Below are positions 52,253 through 60,322 of a DNA stretch of 64,000 nucleotides, piece by piece (within the stretch, counting starts at the first letter, position 1; each line of letters begins with the position of its first letter). The notes below the pieces were generated by a model, which was not told the DNA's origin, did no database searches, and saw nothing but the letters and a program-made list of their open reading frames with translations. The translations under genes were made by a program, and so were the position numbers. Source of the stretch: Streptomyces sp. BK340 (GTDB lineage: Bacteria > Actinomycetota > Actinomycetes > Streptomycetales > Streptomycetaceae). Location of the stretch: contig NZ_VISR01000001.1 of assembly GCF_007827595.1 (NCBI RefSeq), forward strand, positions 248,001 through 312,000. Reading direction: 5' to 3'.

Positions 52253-53164
52253 CTACTCCCGGGCTCCGTACACCGCCCCCGGCGGCTCCGCCTCCGCCAG
52301 CAGCTTCGACACGGCCTCGCCTGCCTCGGCGGGGGCCCAGCGTGCCCCCTTGTCCAGGCCGGGCCCGGGGCGCCAGCCCTCCATGACGGTGATCCGGCCG
52401 CCCTCCGCCTCGAACACCCGGCCGCTCACCCCGGCGCACGCGGCGGAGCCGAGCCAGACGACCAGCGGGGAGACGTTCTCGGGGGCCATGGCGTCGAAGC
52501 CGGCGGCCGGGGCCGCCATGGTCTCGGCGAAGGTGCGTTCCGTCATGCGGGTGCGGGCCGCCGGGGCGACGGCGTTGACCTGGACGCCGTAGCGGGCGAG
52601 TTCGGCCGCCGCCACGAGGGTCAGGCCGATGATCCCGGCCTTGGCGGCGCTGTAGTTCCCCTGCCCGACCGAGCCCAGCAGGCCCGCCCCGCTGCTGGTG
52701 TTGACGATCCGGGCGACCGGGGCGCGGCCTGCCCTGGCCTCGGCCCGCCAGTGCGCGGCGGCGTGCCTGAGGGGGAGGAAGTGCCCCTTGAGGTGGACGC
52801 GGATCACGGCGTCCCAGTCGTCCTCGCCGAGGTTGACGAGCATGCGGTCGCGCAGGAAGCCGGCGTTGTTGACGAGGGTGTCGAGTCGGCCGTAGGTCTC
52901 GACGGCGGTCCTGATCAGGGAGGCGGCGCCCTCGGTGGTCGCGATGTCGGCGCCGTGCGCGACCGCCTCGCCGCCCGCCTCCCGGATCTCGGTGACGACG
53001 GCCGCCGCCGGGCTGTCGGGGCCGGGCACCCCGTCCAGTCCGACACCCAGGTCGTTGACCACGACCCGGGCGCCCTCGGCGGCGAAGGCGAGGGCGTGGG
53101 CGCGGCCGAGCCCCCGTCCGGCTCCGGTGACGACGACGACTCGCCCTGCGCAGATTCCGGTCAT
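52253..53164 (-). CDS. Short-chain dehydrogenase of the steroid CD-ring cluster (Rv3548c-like)
   Basis: The 303-residue protein is a classical SDR: NAD(P) motif VVVVTGAGRGLGRAHALA (TGxxxGxG), NNAG in LVNNAGFLRDRML, and the catalytic Ser, Tyr, Lys in NTSSGAG and GNYSAAKAG. Its length and opening resemble Rv3548c (304 residues) of M. tuberculosis. AGGAGG precedes ATG 53164, which overlaps the stop of the preceding SDR gene (ATGA). A role in oxidising a hydroxyl intermediate of CD-ring breakdown is inferred from context; the exact step is not established. Confidence 0.85.
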   Translation of the reverse strand: MTGICAGRVVVVTGAGRGLGRAHALAFAAEGARVVVNDLGVGLDGVPGPDSPAAAVVTEIREAGGEAVAHGADIATTEGAASLIRTAVETYGRLDTLVNNAGFLRDRMLVNLGEDDWDAVIRVHLKGHFLPLRHAAAHWRAEARAGRAPVARIVNTSSGAGLLGSVGQGNYSAAKAGIIGLTLVAAAELARYGVQVNAVAPAARTRMTERTFAETMAAPAAGFDAMAPENVSPLVVWLGSAACAGVSGRVFEAEGGRITVMEGWRPGPGLDKGARWAPAEAGEAVSKLLAEAEPPGAVYGARE

Positions 53165-53946
53165 CCCAGGCCTCCTTGTGCTTCCTTGTCGCCGGTCGCG
53201 GCGTCCAGGAAGGCCGGCCGCTCCCCGCCCCCGTGCACCAGCAGACTCGCCCCGCTGATGTAGCCGGCCGCGTCCGAGGCGAGGAAGACGGCGGCCGCGC
53301 CGACGTCCGAGGGGGTGGCCAGCCGGCCCAGCGGGACGGTGCGGGACACCGCCGCGAGGCCGTCCGGACCGCCGTAGTGCAGATGGGACCGCTCGGTGCG
53401 GACCATGCCGACGACCAGCGTGTTGACGCGGACCTCCGGCGCCCATTCCACGGCCATCGACGCGGCCAGGTTCGCCAGGCCCGCCTTGGCCGCGCCGTAG
53501 GCCGCCGAGCCGGGCGAGGGACGGCCGCCGCTCACGCTGCCCACCATGACGACCGAGCCCCGGGTGCGCCGGAGCCGGTCGTAGGCGGCGAGGGAGGCGG
53601 TCAGCGGGGTGACCAGGTTCAGCTCGATGACCCGGGCGTGCCGCTCGGCGTCCGCGTCGGCCAGCCGCCGGTACGGGGTGCCGCCCGCGTTGTTGACGAG
53701 GACGTCGAGCCGGGGCAGCCCGGCGAAGAAGGCGCTGACGGCGGGTGGGTCGCGCAGGTCCAGGGGCGTGAACTCCACGCCGTCGAGAAGCTGTTCGGGG
53801 GGACGCCGGGCGCAGGCCACCACCTGGGCGCCGGCCTGGGCGAAGGCCCGCGCGATGCCCGCCCCGACGCCCCGGGTGCCGCCGGTGACGACGACGGTCC
53901 TGCCCCGCAGCGAGTTGTCCACAGGCCCTGCCGCGGAGTTTTCCAC
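53161..53946 (-). CDS. Short-chain dehydrogenase of the steroid CD-ring cluster (Rv3549c-like)
   Basis: The 261-residue SDR has TGGTRGVGAGIARAFA, LDVLVNNAGGTPYRRL, catalytic VGSVSGG and SAAYGAAKAGLANLA, and a C-terminal GASLLVHGGGERP. Length and position match Rv3549c (259 residues). The start at GTG 53946 has GGGAGA five bases upstream; a longer frame to 53994 runs up to the operator. It is the first gene of the leftward unit and begins just beside operator 1, divergent from echA20. Confidence 0.85.
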   Translation of the reverse strand: MENSAAGPVDNSLRGRTVVVTGGTRGVGAGIARAFAQAGAQVVACARRPPEQLLDGVEFTPLDLRDPPAVSAFFAGLPRLDVLVNNAGGTPYRRLADADAERHARVIELNLVTPLTASLAAYDRLRRTRGSVVMVGSVSGGRPSPGSAAYGAAKAGLANLAASMAVEWAPEVRVNTLVVGMVRTERSHLHYGGPDGLAAVSRTVPLGRLATPSDVGAAAVFLASDAAGYISGASLLVHGGGERPAFLDAATGDKEAQGGLG

Positions 53947-53993
53947 AGGCTCTCCCGCTCGTCTTCGCCGACTGCTAGCTTCGAAGCCACACA

Positions 53994-54013
53994 CCTAACA
54001 AATGTTTGGTGGA
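53994..54013. promoter_or_regulatory. KstR2-type operator 1
   Basis: CCTAACAAATGTTTGGTGGA is an imperfect dyad in the divergent promoter between the SDR and echA20 genes. Its reverse complement contains ACCAAACATTTGTTAGG, which differs from the site at 60295-60314 in one base. Published KstR2 sites follow AnCAAGnnCTTGnT; this one keeps the ACCAA and TTGTT arms but has A/T instead of G/C at the two inner positions. Confidence 0.75.
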
Positions 54014-54046
54014 AAGGCGTTGAGTGCGAAGGTAGCTGATGCGTCC

Positions 54047-54790
54047 ATGGGTGTCTCCATGTCGGTCCCGGAAAAGGGGATTTCCGTACTCACCGTCGAC
54101 TTCCCGCCGGTGAACGCACTGCCGGTCCGCGGCTGGTTCGAACTGGCCGAGGCCGTGCGCGCGGCGGGCCGTGACCCCGAGGTGCGGTGCGTGGTACTGA
54201 CCGCCGAGGGACGCGGTTTCAACGCGGGCGTGAACATCAAGGAGATACAGGCGGCGGGCCAGGAGGCGCTGATCGGCGCCAACCGGGGCTGTGCGGAGGC
54301 CTTCGCCGCCGTGTACGAGTGCGAGACACCCGTGATAGCGGCGGTGCACGGGTTCTGTCTGGGCGGCGGGATAGGCCTGGTGGGGAACGCGGACGCGATC
54401 GTGGCGAGCGACGACGCCTCCTTCGGGCTGCCGGAGCTGGACCGGGGCGCGCTGGGTGCCGCAACGCATCTGGCCCGGCTGGTCCCGCAGCATCTGATGC
54501 GCGCGCTCTACTACACCTCGCGCACGGCGAGCGCCGCCGAGCTGCACGCGCACGGGTCGGTGTGGCGGGTGGTGCCCCGGGCGCAGCTGCGGGCGGCCGC
54601 GCTGGAGCTGGCCCGCGAGATCGCCGCCAAGGACGGACGGCTGCTGCGCATGGCCAAGGCCGCCATCAACGGGATCGATCCCGTCGACGTGCGCCGCAGT
54701 TACCGCTTCGAACAGGGCTTCACGTTCGAGGCCAACCTCAGCGGACTGGCCGACCGGGTCCGCGACACGTTCGGGAAGGAGGGTGCGTAG
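54047..54790 (+). CDS. echA20: EchA20-type hydrolase, steroid D-ring opening
   Basis: The 247-residue protein is a crotonase-family enzyme that resembles M. tuberculosis EchA20 (Rv3550, also 247 residues): TVDFPPVNALP, the oxyanion-hole segment GRGFNAGVNIKEIQ, AVHGFCLGGGIGLVGNADAIVASDDASFGLPELDRGALGAATHLARLVPQHLMRAL, and the C-terminal YRFEQGFTFEANL. In mycobacteria EchA20 hydrolyses ring D of HIEC-CoA. ATG 54047 gives exactly the family length; a farther ATG (54002) lies inside the operator and TTG 54020 has poorly spaced SD. It opens the rightward operon echA20-ipdA-ipdB-ipdC. Confidence 0.92.
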   Translation: MGVSMSVPEKGISVLTVDFPPVNALPVRGWFELAEAVRAAGRDPEVRCVVLTAEGRGFNAGVNIKEIQAAGQEALIGANRGCAEAFAAVYECETPVIAAVHGFCLGGGIGLVGNADAIVASDDASFGLPELDRGALGAATHLARLVPQHLMRALYYTSRTASAAELHAHGSVWRVVPRAQLRAAALELAREIAAKDGRLLRMAKAAINGIDPVDVRRSYRFEQGFTFEANLSGLADRVRDTFGKEGA

Positions 54791-55642
54791 GTGGGCGACA
54801 AGACGATGACCGCCGACGAGGTGGTCTCCCGGCTGTCCAGCGGGATGACCCTGGGCATCGGCGGCTGGGGTTCACGGCGCAAGCCGATGGCACTGGTCAG
54901 GGCCCTGCTGAGAGCCGGGATCGGGGATCTCACGGTCATCTCGTACGGCGGCCCGGACATCGGCATGCTGGCCGCGGCCGGCCGGATCCGCAAGCTGGTC
55001 ACCGCCTTCGTCACGCTCGACTCCATCCCGCTCGAACCGCACTACCGGGCGGCCCGGGAGCGCGGGGACCTCGCGCTGACGGAGGTCGACGAGGGGATGT
55101 TCATGTGGGGGCTGCACGCGGCCGCCCAGCGACTGCCCTTCCTGCCGGTGCGGGCGGGTCTCGGCTCGGACGTCATGCGGGTCGCCCCGGACCTGAGGAC
55201 GGTCACTTCGCCGTACGAGGACGGGGAGACGTTCGTGGCCATGCCCGCCCTGCGGATGGACGCGGCCCTGGTGCACGTCAACCGCGCCGACCGGCTGGGC
55301 AACGGGCAGTACCTGGGCCCGGACCCCTACTTCGACGACCTGTTCTGCGAGGCGGCGGACGAGGCCTACGTCTCCTGCGAACGGATCGTCGACACGGCCG
55401 AGTTGACGAAGGAGGCGGCCCCGCAGTCTCTGCTCCTCAAACGGCTCGCCGTGACGGGTGTGGTCGAGGCGCCGAACGGCGCGCACTTCACCTCCTGCGC
55501 GCCGGACTACGGCCGGGACGAGGAGTACCAGCGGGAGTACGCGTCCACGCCCTGGCCGGAGTTCGCCGAGCGGTACCTGTCCGGGGACGAGGAGGCGTAC
55601 CGGTCGGCGGTACGGGAGTGGCGCAAGGAGCGGGAAGCATGA
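54791..55642 (+). CDS. ipdA: Steroid C-ring hydrolase alpha subunit, IpdA
   Basis: The 283-residue protein has a CoA-transferase fold (MTLGIGGWGSRRKPMALVRALLRAGI, LTVISYGGPDIGML, LTEVDEGMFMWGLHAAAQRLPFLPVRAGLGSD). IpdAB is no transferase: it opens ring C of COCHEA-CoA by hydrolysis, using a glutamate of IpdA. The acidic group E98-V-D-E101 in TEVDEG is where that glutamate must lie. The GTG start directly follows the echA20 stop, with AAGGAGG upstream. Its end overlaps ipdB (ATGA). Confidence 0.92.
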   Translation: MGDKTMTADEVVSRLSSGMTLGIGGWGSRRKPMALVRALLRAGIGDLTVISYGGPDIGMLAAAGRIRKLVTAFVTLDSIPLEPHYRAARERGDLALTEVDEGMFMWGLHAAAQRLPFLPVRAGLGSDVMRVAPDLRTVTSPYEDGETFVAMPALRMDAALVHVNRADRLGNGQYLGPDPYFDDLFCEAADEAYVSCERIVDTAELTKEAAPQSLLLKRLAVTGVVEAPNGAHFTSCAPDYGRDEEYQREYASTPWPEFAERYLSGDEEAYRSAVREWRKEREA

Positions 55643-56427
55643 AGGTCACCCGCACACCTCATCTCCAGCCCACCCGCACACCTCTTCTCCCGCCCACCCG
55701 CGCCGAGTACTGCGTGATCGCCTGCGCCGAGGCCTGGCGGGACGGCGGGGAGATCCTGGCCAGTCCGATGGGCCTGGTCCCGTCACTGGGCGCGCGGCTG
55801 GCCCGGCTCACCTTCGCGCCGGACCTGCTGCTCACCGACGGGGAGGCGCTGCTGGTCCGCCCGGACGGCACGCCCGAGGGCTGGCTGCCCTACCGGCAGC
55901 ACCTGACGCTGGTGGCGGGCGGTCGCCGGCACGTGATGATGGGCGCGAGCCAGATCGACCGGTACGGCAACCAGAACATCTCCTGCATCGGCGACTGGGA
56001 ACGGCCCCGGCGGCAGCTGCTCGGGGTGCGCGGAGCGCCACTGAACACGCTGAACAATCCGACGAGTTACTGGATCCCGAGACACTCCAGGCGGGTGTTC
56101 GTGGAGCGGGCGGACATGGTGTGCGGGGTGGGGTACGACCGGGCGGCGGAGCTGGGGAGCACGGCCCGCTTCCATCGCGTCCCCCGGGTCGTCTCCGACC
56201 TCGGCGTCTTCGACTTCGCCACCCCCGACCGCTCCATGCGGCTGGCCTCGCTGCATCCGGGGGTGAGCGTGGAGCAGGTGCGGGAGGCGACGGGCTTCGC
56301 GCTCGCCGTGCCCGACGAGGTGCCGTACACCCGGGACCCCGGCGATGAGGAGCTGCGGCTGATCCGCGAGGTGCTGGATCCGGCGGGGGCCCGCGCGCGT
56401 GAGGTGCCCGAGGGGGCGAGGGGGTGA
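55639..56427 (+). CDS. ipdB: Steroid C-ring hydrolase beta subunit, IpdB
   Basis: The 262-residue protein is the partner of IpdA: YCVIACAEAWRDGGEILASPMGLVPSLGARLARLTFAPDLLLTDGEALLV, MMGASQIDRYGNQNISCIGDWERPRRQLLGVRGAPLNTLNNPTSYWIPRHSRRVFV, and PRVVSDLGVFDFATPD. The N-terminus carries a short repeat (TRTPHLQP, TRTPLLPP) that makes it about 12 residues longer than mycobacterial IpdB (250 residues); the repeat comes from a small tandem duplication at about 55650-55700. It overlaps both neighbours by four bases. Confidence 0.92.
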   Translation: MKVTRTPHLQPTRTPLLPPTRAEYCVIACAEAWRDGGEILASPMGLVPSLGARLARLTFAPDLLLTDGEALLVRPDGTPEGWLPYRQHLTLVAGGRRHVMMGASQIDRYGNQNISCIGDWERPRRQLLGVRGAPLNTLNNPTSYWIPRHSRRVFVERADMVCGVGYDRAAELGSTARFHRVPRVVSDLGVFDFATPDRSMRLASLHPGVSVEQVREATGFALAVPDEVPYTRDPGDEELRLIREVLDPAGARAREVPEGARG

Positions 56428-57485
56428 TGGAGACCGCGCTGACCCGGCTGGCAGGGGTCCGGTATCCGATCGTGCAGACCGGGATGGGCTGGGTGGCCGG
56501 CCCCCGGCTGGTCTCGGCGGCGGCGAACGCGGGGGCGCTGGGCATCCTGGCCTCCGCGACGATGACCGTGGACCAGCTCCGCAAGGCGATACGGGAGGTC
56601 CGGTCGCGGACCCGGGCGCCGTTCGGGGTGAACCTGCGGGCGGACGCGGCCGATGCGGCCGACCGGGTGCAGATCATGCTGGACGAGCACGTCCGGGTGG
56701 CCTCCTTCGCCCTGGCTCCCTCCCCCGAGCTGATCACCCGGCTCAAGGAGGCGGGTGTGGTGGTCGTCCCGTCCGTCGGGGCGCGGCGGCACGCCGAGAA
56801 GGTGGCCGCGTGGGGTGCGGACGCGGTGATCGTGCAGGGCGGCGAGGGCGGCGGGCACACCGGCGAGGTGGCGACGACCGTGCTGCTGCCGCAGGTGGTG
56901 GACGCCGTGCGGATACCGGTCGTGGCAGCGGGCGGCTTCTTCGACGGGCGGGGCCTGGTCGCCGCGCTGTCCTACGGGGCGGCCGGGGTGGCGATGGGCA
57001 CGCGGTTCCTGCTCACCTCGGACTCGACGGTGCCGGACGCGGTGAAGGCCAGGTATCTGGCGGCGACGGTCCGGGACGTGACGGTCACCCGCGCGGTGGA
57101 CGGGCTGCCGCACCGGATGCTGCGCACGGACCTGGTCGACACTCTGGAGCGGTCCAGCCGTATCCGGGCCCTCGCCCACGCGGCGCGGCGGGCCTCGGGC
57201 TTCCGGCGGCTGTCGGGGCTCACCTGGCGGCAGCTGGTCCGGGACGGCCTGGCCCTCAGACACGGCAAGGAGCTGTCCTGGAGTCAGGTGCTGCTGGCCG
57301 CGAACACGCCGATGCTGCTGAAGTCGGCGATGGTGGACGGCCGTACGGACCTCGGGGTGATGGCGTCCGGGCAGGTCGCCGGGGTGATCGACGACCTGCC
57401 GTCGTGCGCGGAACTGGTGGGGCGGATCGTGAAGGAGGCGGAGGAGGTGCTGGCGGGACTGGAGAGACTCAGAGACGTTCGATGA
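56424..57485 (+). CDS. ipdC: IpdC-type flavin oxidoreductase (nitronate monooxygenase family)
   Basis: The 353-residue TIM-barrel flavoprotein has IVQTGMGWVAGPRLVSAAANAGALGILASATM, FGVNLRADA, VVVPSVGARRHAEKVAAWGADAVIVQGGEGGGHTGEVATTVLLPQVVDAV, and AAGGFFDGRGLVAALSYGAAGVAMGTRFLLT, which is the FMN-phosphate site. M. tuberculosis Rv3553 (IpdC) has 355 residues and introduces a double bond in the CD-ring CoA thioester. GTG 56424 overlaps the ipdB stop; ATG 56427 is the next codon. Its last ten bases lie in a 46-bp repeat shared with fadA6. Confidence 0.92.
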   Translation: MMETALTRLAGVRYPIVQTGMGWVAGPRLVSAAANAGALGILASATMTVDQLRKAIREVRSRTRAPFGVNLRADAADAADRVQIMLDEHVRVASFALAPSPELITRLKEAGVVVVPSVGARRHAEKVAAWGADAVIVQGGEGGGHTGEVATTVLLPQVVDAVRIPVVAAGGFFDGRGLVAALSYGAAGVAMGTRFLLTSDSTVPDAVKARYLAATVRDVTVTRAVDGLPHRMLRTDLVDTLERSSRIRALAHAARRASGFRRLSGLTWRQLVRDGLALRHGKELSWSQVLLAANTPMLLKSAMVDGRTDLGVMASGQVAGVIDDLPSCAELVGRIVKEAEEVLAGLERLRDVR

Positions 57486-57521
57486 CCGTCACGTTCGCCC
57501 GGCCGCCACCCTCACACATGG
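57476..57521. repeat. 46-bp direct repeat, copy 1 (remnant of the thiolase 3' end)
   Basis: This stretch equals 57647-57692 in 44 of 46 bases. In copy 2 the sequence is the last codons of fadA6 on the minus strand. In copy 1 the same minus-strand frame reads CEGGGRANVTVIERL and then a stop, so it is a leftover thiolase end, overlapping the last codons of ipdC. Confidence 0.85.
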
Positions 57522-57572
57522 GCACCATCCCCAAACGGCCCCCTCGCACCGCTCGGCCCCAGGGGGGCCTCC

Positions 57573-57589
57573 CAGGCTTCGGGAGCCTG
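57573..57589. terminator. Weak hairpin between convergent ipdC and fadA6
   Basis: CAGGCT (57573-57578) pairs with AGCCTG (57584-57589) around TCGGG. It lies in the 125-base spacer between the two repeat copies and could end both transcripts; there is no T-run. Confidence 0.5.
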
Positions 57590-57639
57590 CGCCGGACTCC
57601 GTCCGCCGAAGCGGGTGGCCGCCCTTGTCGTCGCTCCGG

Positions 57640-58797
57640 TCACACGCGTTCGATGATCGTCACGTTCGCCTGGCCGCCACCCTCACACATGGTCTGGAGG
57701 CCGAACCGGCCGCCGGTGCGCTCCAGTTCGTGCAGCAGGGTCGTCATCAGCCGGACGCCGGTGGCGCCGAGCGGGTGGCCGAGGGCGATGGCGCCTCCGT
57801 TGACGTTGACCTTCTCCGGGTCGGCGCCGGTCTCCTTCAGCCAGGCGAGCACGACGGGGGCGAAGGCCTCGTTGATCTCCACGAGGTCGATGGCGTCGAT
57901 GGTCAGGCCGGTCTTCTTCAGGGCGTGGGCGGTGGCCGGGATGGGCGCGGAGAGCATGCGGATGGGGTCCTCGCCGCGCACGGAGAGGTGGTGGACGCGG
58001 GCCCGCGGGCGCAGTCCGTGTTCCCGTACGGCTCGCTCGGAGGCGAGCAGCATGGCCGCGGCTCCGTCGGAGACCTGGGAGGAGCAGGCCGCGGTGATGG
58101 TGCCGCCGTCGAGGACGGGCTTGAGCGCGGCCATCTTCTCCGGGGAGGTGTCCCGGCGCGGGCCCTCGTCGACGGTGACCTCGCCACAGGGGACGGTCTC
58201 ACGCTCGAAGCGGCCGGTGTCGATGGCCCAGACCGCCCGCCGGTGCGAACGCAGGGCGAACTCCTCCTGGTCCGTACGGCTGATGCCCCACTTGGCGGCG
58301 ATCATCTCGGCGCCGGTGAACTGGTTGACGGGCCGGTCGCCGTAGCGGGCTCGCCAGCCGGTGCTGCCGAGGAAGGGGCCGTCGGTCAGGCCGAGGGGGG
58401 CGGCGGCCTGCCGGGAGGCGAAGGCGATGGGGATCTGGGACATGTTCTGCACCCCGCCCGCGACCACCAGGTCCTGGGTGCCGGAGAGCACGGCCTGCGC
58501 GGCGAAGTGCACGGCCTGCTGGGAGGAGCCGCACTGCCGGTCGACGGTCACGCCGGGCACCTCCTCGGGCAGCCCTGCGGCCAGCCAGCAGGTGCGGGCG
58601 ATGTCCCCGGCCTGCGGCCCGACCGCGTCCAGGCAGCCGAAGACGACGTCCTCCACGGCGGCCGGGTCGATCCCGGCCCGTTCCACCAGCGCCTTCAGCA
58701 CATGGGCGCCCAGGTCGGCCGGGTGGACCCCGCCGAGCCCTCCCCCGCGCCGCCCGACGGGCGTGCGGACCGCTTCGACTATGTAGGCCTCGGCCAT
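57640..58797 (-). CDS. fadA6: Steroid-pathway 3-ketoacyl-CoA thiolase FadA6
   Basis: The 385-residue thiolase has the nucleophile C89 in VDRQCGSSQQAVHFAAQ, INEAFAPVVLAWLKE, the H341 in GGAIALGHPLGATG and the second cysteine C371 in MCEGGGQAN. Rv3556c (FadA6) has 386 residues and removes acetyl-CoA from a ring-opened CD intermediate. It is the last gene of the leftward unit ipdF-kstR2-fadA6, 38 bases after kstR2. Its 3' end is duplicated in part at 57476-57521. Confidence 0.92.
   Translation of the reverse strand: MAEAYIVEAVRTPVGRRGGGLGGVHPADLGAHVLKALVERAGIDPAAVEDVVFGCLDAVGPQAGDIARTCWLAAGLPEEVPGVTVDRQCGSSQQAVHFAAQAVLSGTQDLVVAGGVQNMSQIPIAFASRQAAAPLGLTDGPFLGSTGWRARYGDRPVNQFTGAEMIAAKWGISRTDQEEFALRSHRRAVWAIDTGRFERETVPCGEVTVDEGPRRDTSPEKMAALKPVLDGGTITAACSSQVSDGAAAMLLASERAVREHGLRPRARVHHLSVRGEDPIRMLSAPIPATAHALKKTGLTIDAIDLVEINEAFAPVVLAWLKETGADPEKVNVNGGAIALGHPLGATGVRLMTTLLHELERTGGRFGLQTMCEGGGQANVTIIERV
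57647..57692. repeat. 46-bp direct repeat, copy 2 (within fadA6)
   Basis: This is the functional copy, coding for the C-terminal CEGGGQANVTIIERV of FadA6. The two differences from copy 1 are both C/T changes. Confidence 0.85.
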
Positions 58798-58835
58798 GGC
58801 GACTCCCTCACAGGAAAGGGGTGTTGAGCGTGATG

Positions 58836-59471
58836 TCATTCGCGTACGGCGATCCCGTCCAGCACCATCGACAGGTACTGACGGGCGATCTCCTCCGGAC
58901 TGTGCTGTCCGCCGGGCCGGTACCAGGACGCGGCGACCCACACGGTGTCCCGGACGAACCGGTAGGTGAGCCGGACGTCCAGGTCGGCGCGGAAGACGTG
59001 CTCGGCGACTCCGCGTTCCAGCGTGGACAGCCATGCCTTCTCGAACCGGCGCTGCGAGTCGGCGAGGAAGGCGAAGCGGTCCTGCGCGACGAGCTGCTTG
59101 CTCTCCTTCTGGTAGATCGCGACGGCGGCGCGGTGCCGGTCGATCTCCCGGAAGGACTCGATGACCAGGGCTTCCAGGGTCTCGCGGGGCCCGAGCCCGG
59201 AGGCCAGGACGGTGTCGTAGCCGTCCCACAGCTCGTCCAGGAAGGTCCGCAGGATCTCCTCGAGCATCGACTCCTTGGAGTCGAAGTGGTAGTAGAGGCT
59301 GCCCGCGAGCATCCCCGCGTGGTCGGCGATGGTGCGGACGGTGGTGGCGTTGTAGCCCTGCTCGGCGAAGACCTCGGCGGCGGTGCCGAGGAGTTCGTGG
59401 CGGCGCGCCTGGGCGGCGGCGGCCGTGGGCTTCTTCGGGGCGGTCACCTGGGGCTTCTTCTTGGTCGGCAC
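58836..59471 (-). CDS. kstR2: TetR-family repressor, KstR2 type
   Basis: The 211-residue protein has a basic N-terminal tail (PTKKKPQVTAPKKPTAAAA), the TetR helix-turn-helix (RRHELLGTAAEVFAEQGYNATTVRTIADHAGMLAGSLYYHFDSKESML, about 23-70), and a ligand domain with the KstR2 pattern VAIYQKESKQLVAQDRFAFL and LDVRLTYRFVRDTVWVAASWYRPGGQHSPEEIARQYLSMVLDGI. M. tuberculosis KstR2 (200 residues) has the same RFIRDTTWVSVRWYRPGG stretch and is released from DNA by HIP-CoA. It is placed between ipdF and fadA6, as in mycobacteria, and two matching operators are in this cluster. The start is GTG 59471 with a poor RBS. Confidence 0.9.
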   Translation of the reverse strand: MPTKKKPQVTAPKKPTAAAAQARRHELLGTAAEVFAEQGYNATTVRTIADHAGMLAGSLYYHFDSKESMLEEILRTFLDELWDGYDTVLASGLGPRETLEALVIESFREIDRHRAAVAIYQKESKQLVAQDRFAFLADSQRRFEKAWLSTLERGVAEHVFRADLDVRLTYRFVRDTVWVAASWYRPGGQHSPEEIARQYLSMVLDGIAVRE

Positions 59472-59495
59472 GAACCCATTGTGGTCTGCCCGTCG

Positions 59496-60281
59496 TCAGG
59501 GGTGCTGGCTGCTGACGGCGACGACCTCGCCGGTCAGGTACGAGGAGTAGCCGGAGGCGAGGAACACGATCACGTTGGCCACCTCCCAGGGCTCGGCGTA
59601 CCGCCCGAAGGCCTCCCGTGCGGTCAGTTCCCGCAGCAGTTCGGCGGAGGTGACCTTCACCAGGTGCGGATGCATGGCGAGGCTGGGTGCCACCGCGTTG
59701 ACCCGCACTCCGTAGGCGGCCGCCTCGACCGCCGCGCACCGGGTCAGCGCCATCACGCCGGCCTTGGCGGCGGCGTAGTGCGCCTGGCCCGCCTGGGCGC
59801 GCCAGCCGACGACGGAGGCGTTGTTGACGATCACCCCACCGCCGGTGTCCCGCATCGCCCGCAGGGCAGCCCGGGTGCAGCGGAAGGTGCCGTTCAGTGT
59901 GACGTCGAGAACGCGGGACCACTGCTCGTCGGTCATGTCGACGAGGTCCGAGGTGCCGCCAAGGCCCGCGTTGTTGACCACGATGTCGAGCTTTCCGTGC
60001 TCCCGTACGGCCGCCTCGAAGAGTGCGCCCACCTGGGTCTCGTCGGTGACGTCGCAGGGCACCGCGGCCACCGCGCCGGGGAACTCCCGGCCGAGCCGGG
60101 CCTCGTGCTCCTTCAGGCGGCGCGTGTGCGCGTCGCTGATCAGCACCCGGGCGCCCTCCTCCAGGAAGCGGCGCGCGGTGGCCCCGCCGATCCCCGCGCC
60201 GGCCGCCGCCGTGACGACGGCGGTGCGCCCCTTCAGCAGCCCGTGCCCGGGCTCGTACGCCGGACTCTCGACGCCTGTCAT
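59496..60281 (-). CDS. ipdF: Short-chain dehydrogenase IpdF (Rv3559c-like)
   Basis: The 261-residue SDR has VTAAAGAGIGGATARRFLEEGA (the cofactor loop), PCDVTDETQVGALFEAA, LDIVVNNAGLGGTSDLVDMTDEQW, NNASVVGWRAQAGQAHYAAAKAGVMALTRCAAVEAA and the SYLTGEVVAVSSQHP end. Rv3559c is 262 residues and lies, as here, next to kstR2; IpdF oxidises a hydroxylated CD-ring CoA intermediate. It is the first gene after operator 2 on the minus strand. The stop is 24 bases before the kstR2 start. Confidence 0.88.
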   Translation of the reverse strand: MTGVESPAYEPGHGLLKGRTAVVTAAAGAGIGGATARRFLEEGARVLISDAHTRRLKEHEARLGREFPGAVAAVPCDVTDETQVGALFEAAVREHGKLDIVVNNAGLGGTSDLVDMTDEQWSRVLDVTLNGTFRCTRAALRAMRDTGGGVIVNNASVVGWRAQAGQAHYAAAKAGVMALTRCAAVEAAAYGVRVNAVAPSLAMHPHLVKVTSAELLRELTAREAFGRYAEPWEVANVIVFLASGYSSYLTGEVVAVSSQHP

Positions 60282-60294
60282 GGAGCCACGCTAA

Positions 60295-60314
60295 CCTACC
60301 AAACACTTGTTAGG
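60295..60314. promoter_or_regulatory. KstR2-type operator 2
   Basis: CCTACCAAACACTTGTTAGG is a dyad (CCTA-n-CAA-nnnn-TTG-n-TAGG) between ipdF and the acyl-CoA dehydrogenase gene, 14 bases before the ipdF start and 9 bases before the FadE start. Inside it, ACCAAACACTTGTT matches the known KstR2 consensus AnCAAGnnCTTGnT at all fixed positions but one. The site shares 16 consecutive-type matches with operator 1. Confidence 0.82.
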
Positions 60315-60322
60315 GAAGGACG

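Noticed and set aside
54002..54046. Earlier start of echA20 at ATG 54002 or TTG 54020
   Set aside because: The first lies inside the operator and the second has an SD only two bases away; ATG 54047 gives the same length as mycobacterial EchA20.
57522..57646. Small gene in the spacer between the two 46-bp repeats
   Set aside because: The 125 bases contain no frame with a start, RBS and Streptomyces codon pattern.
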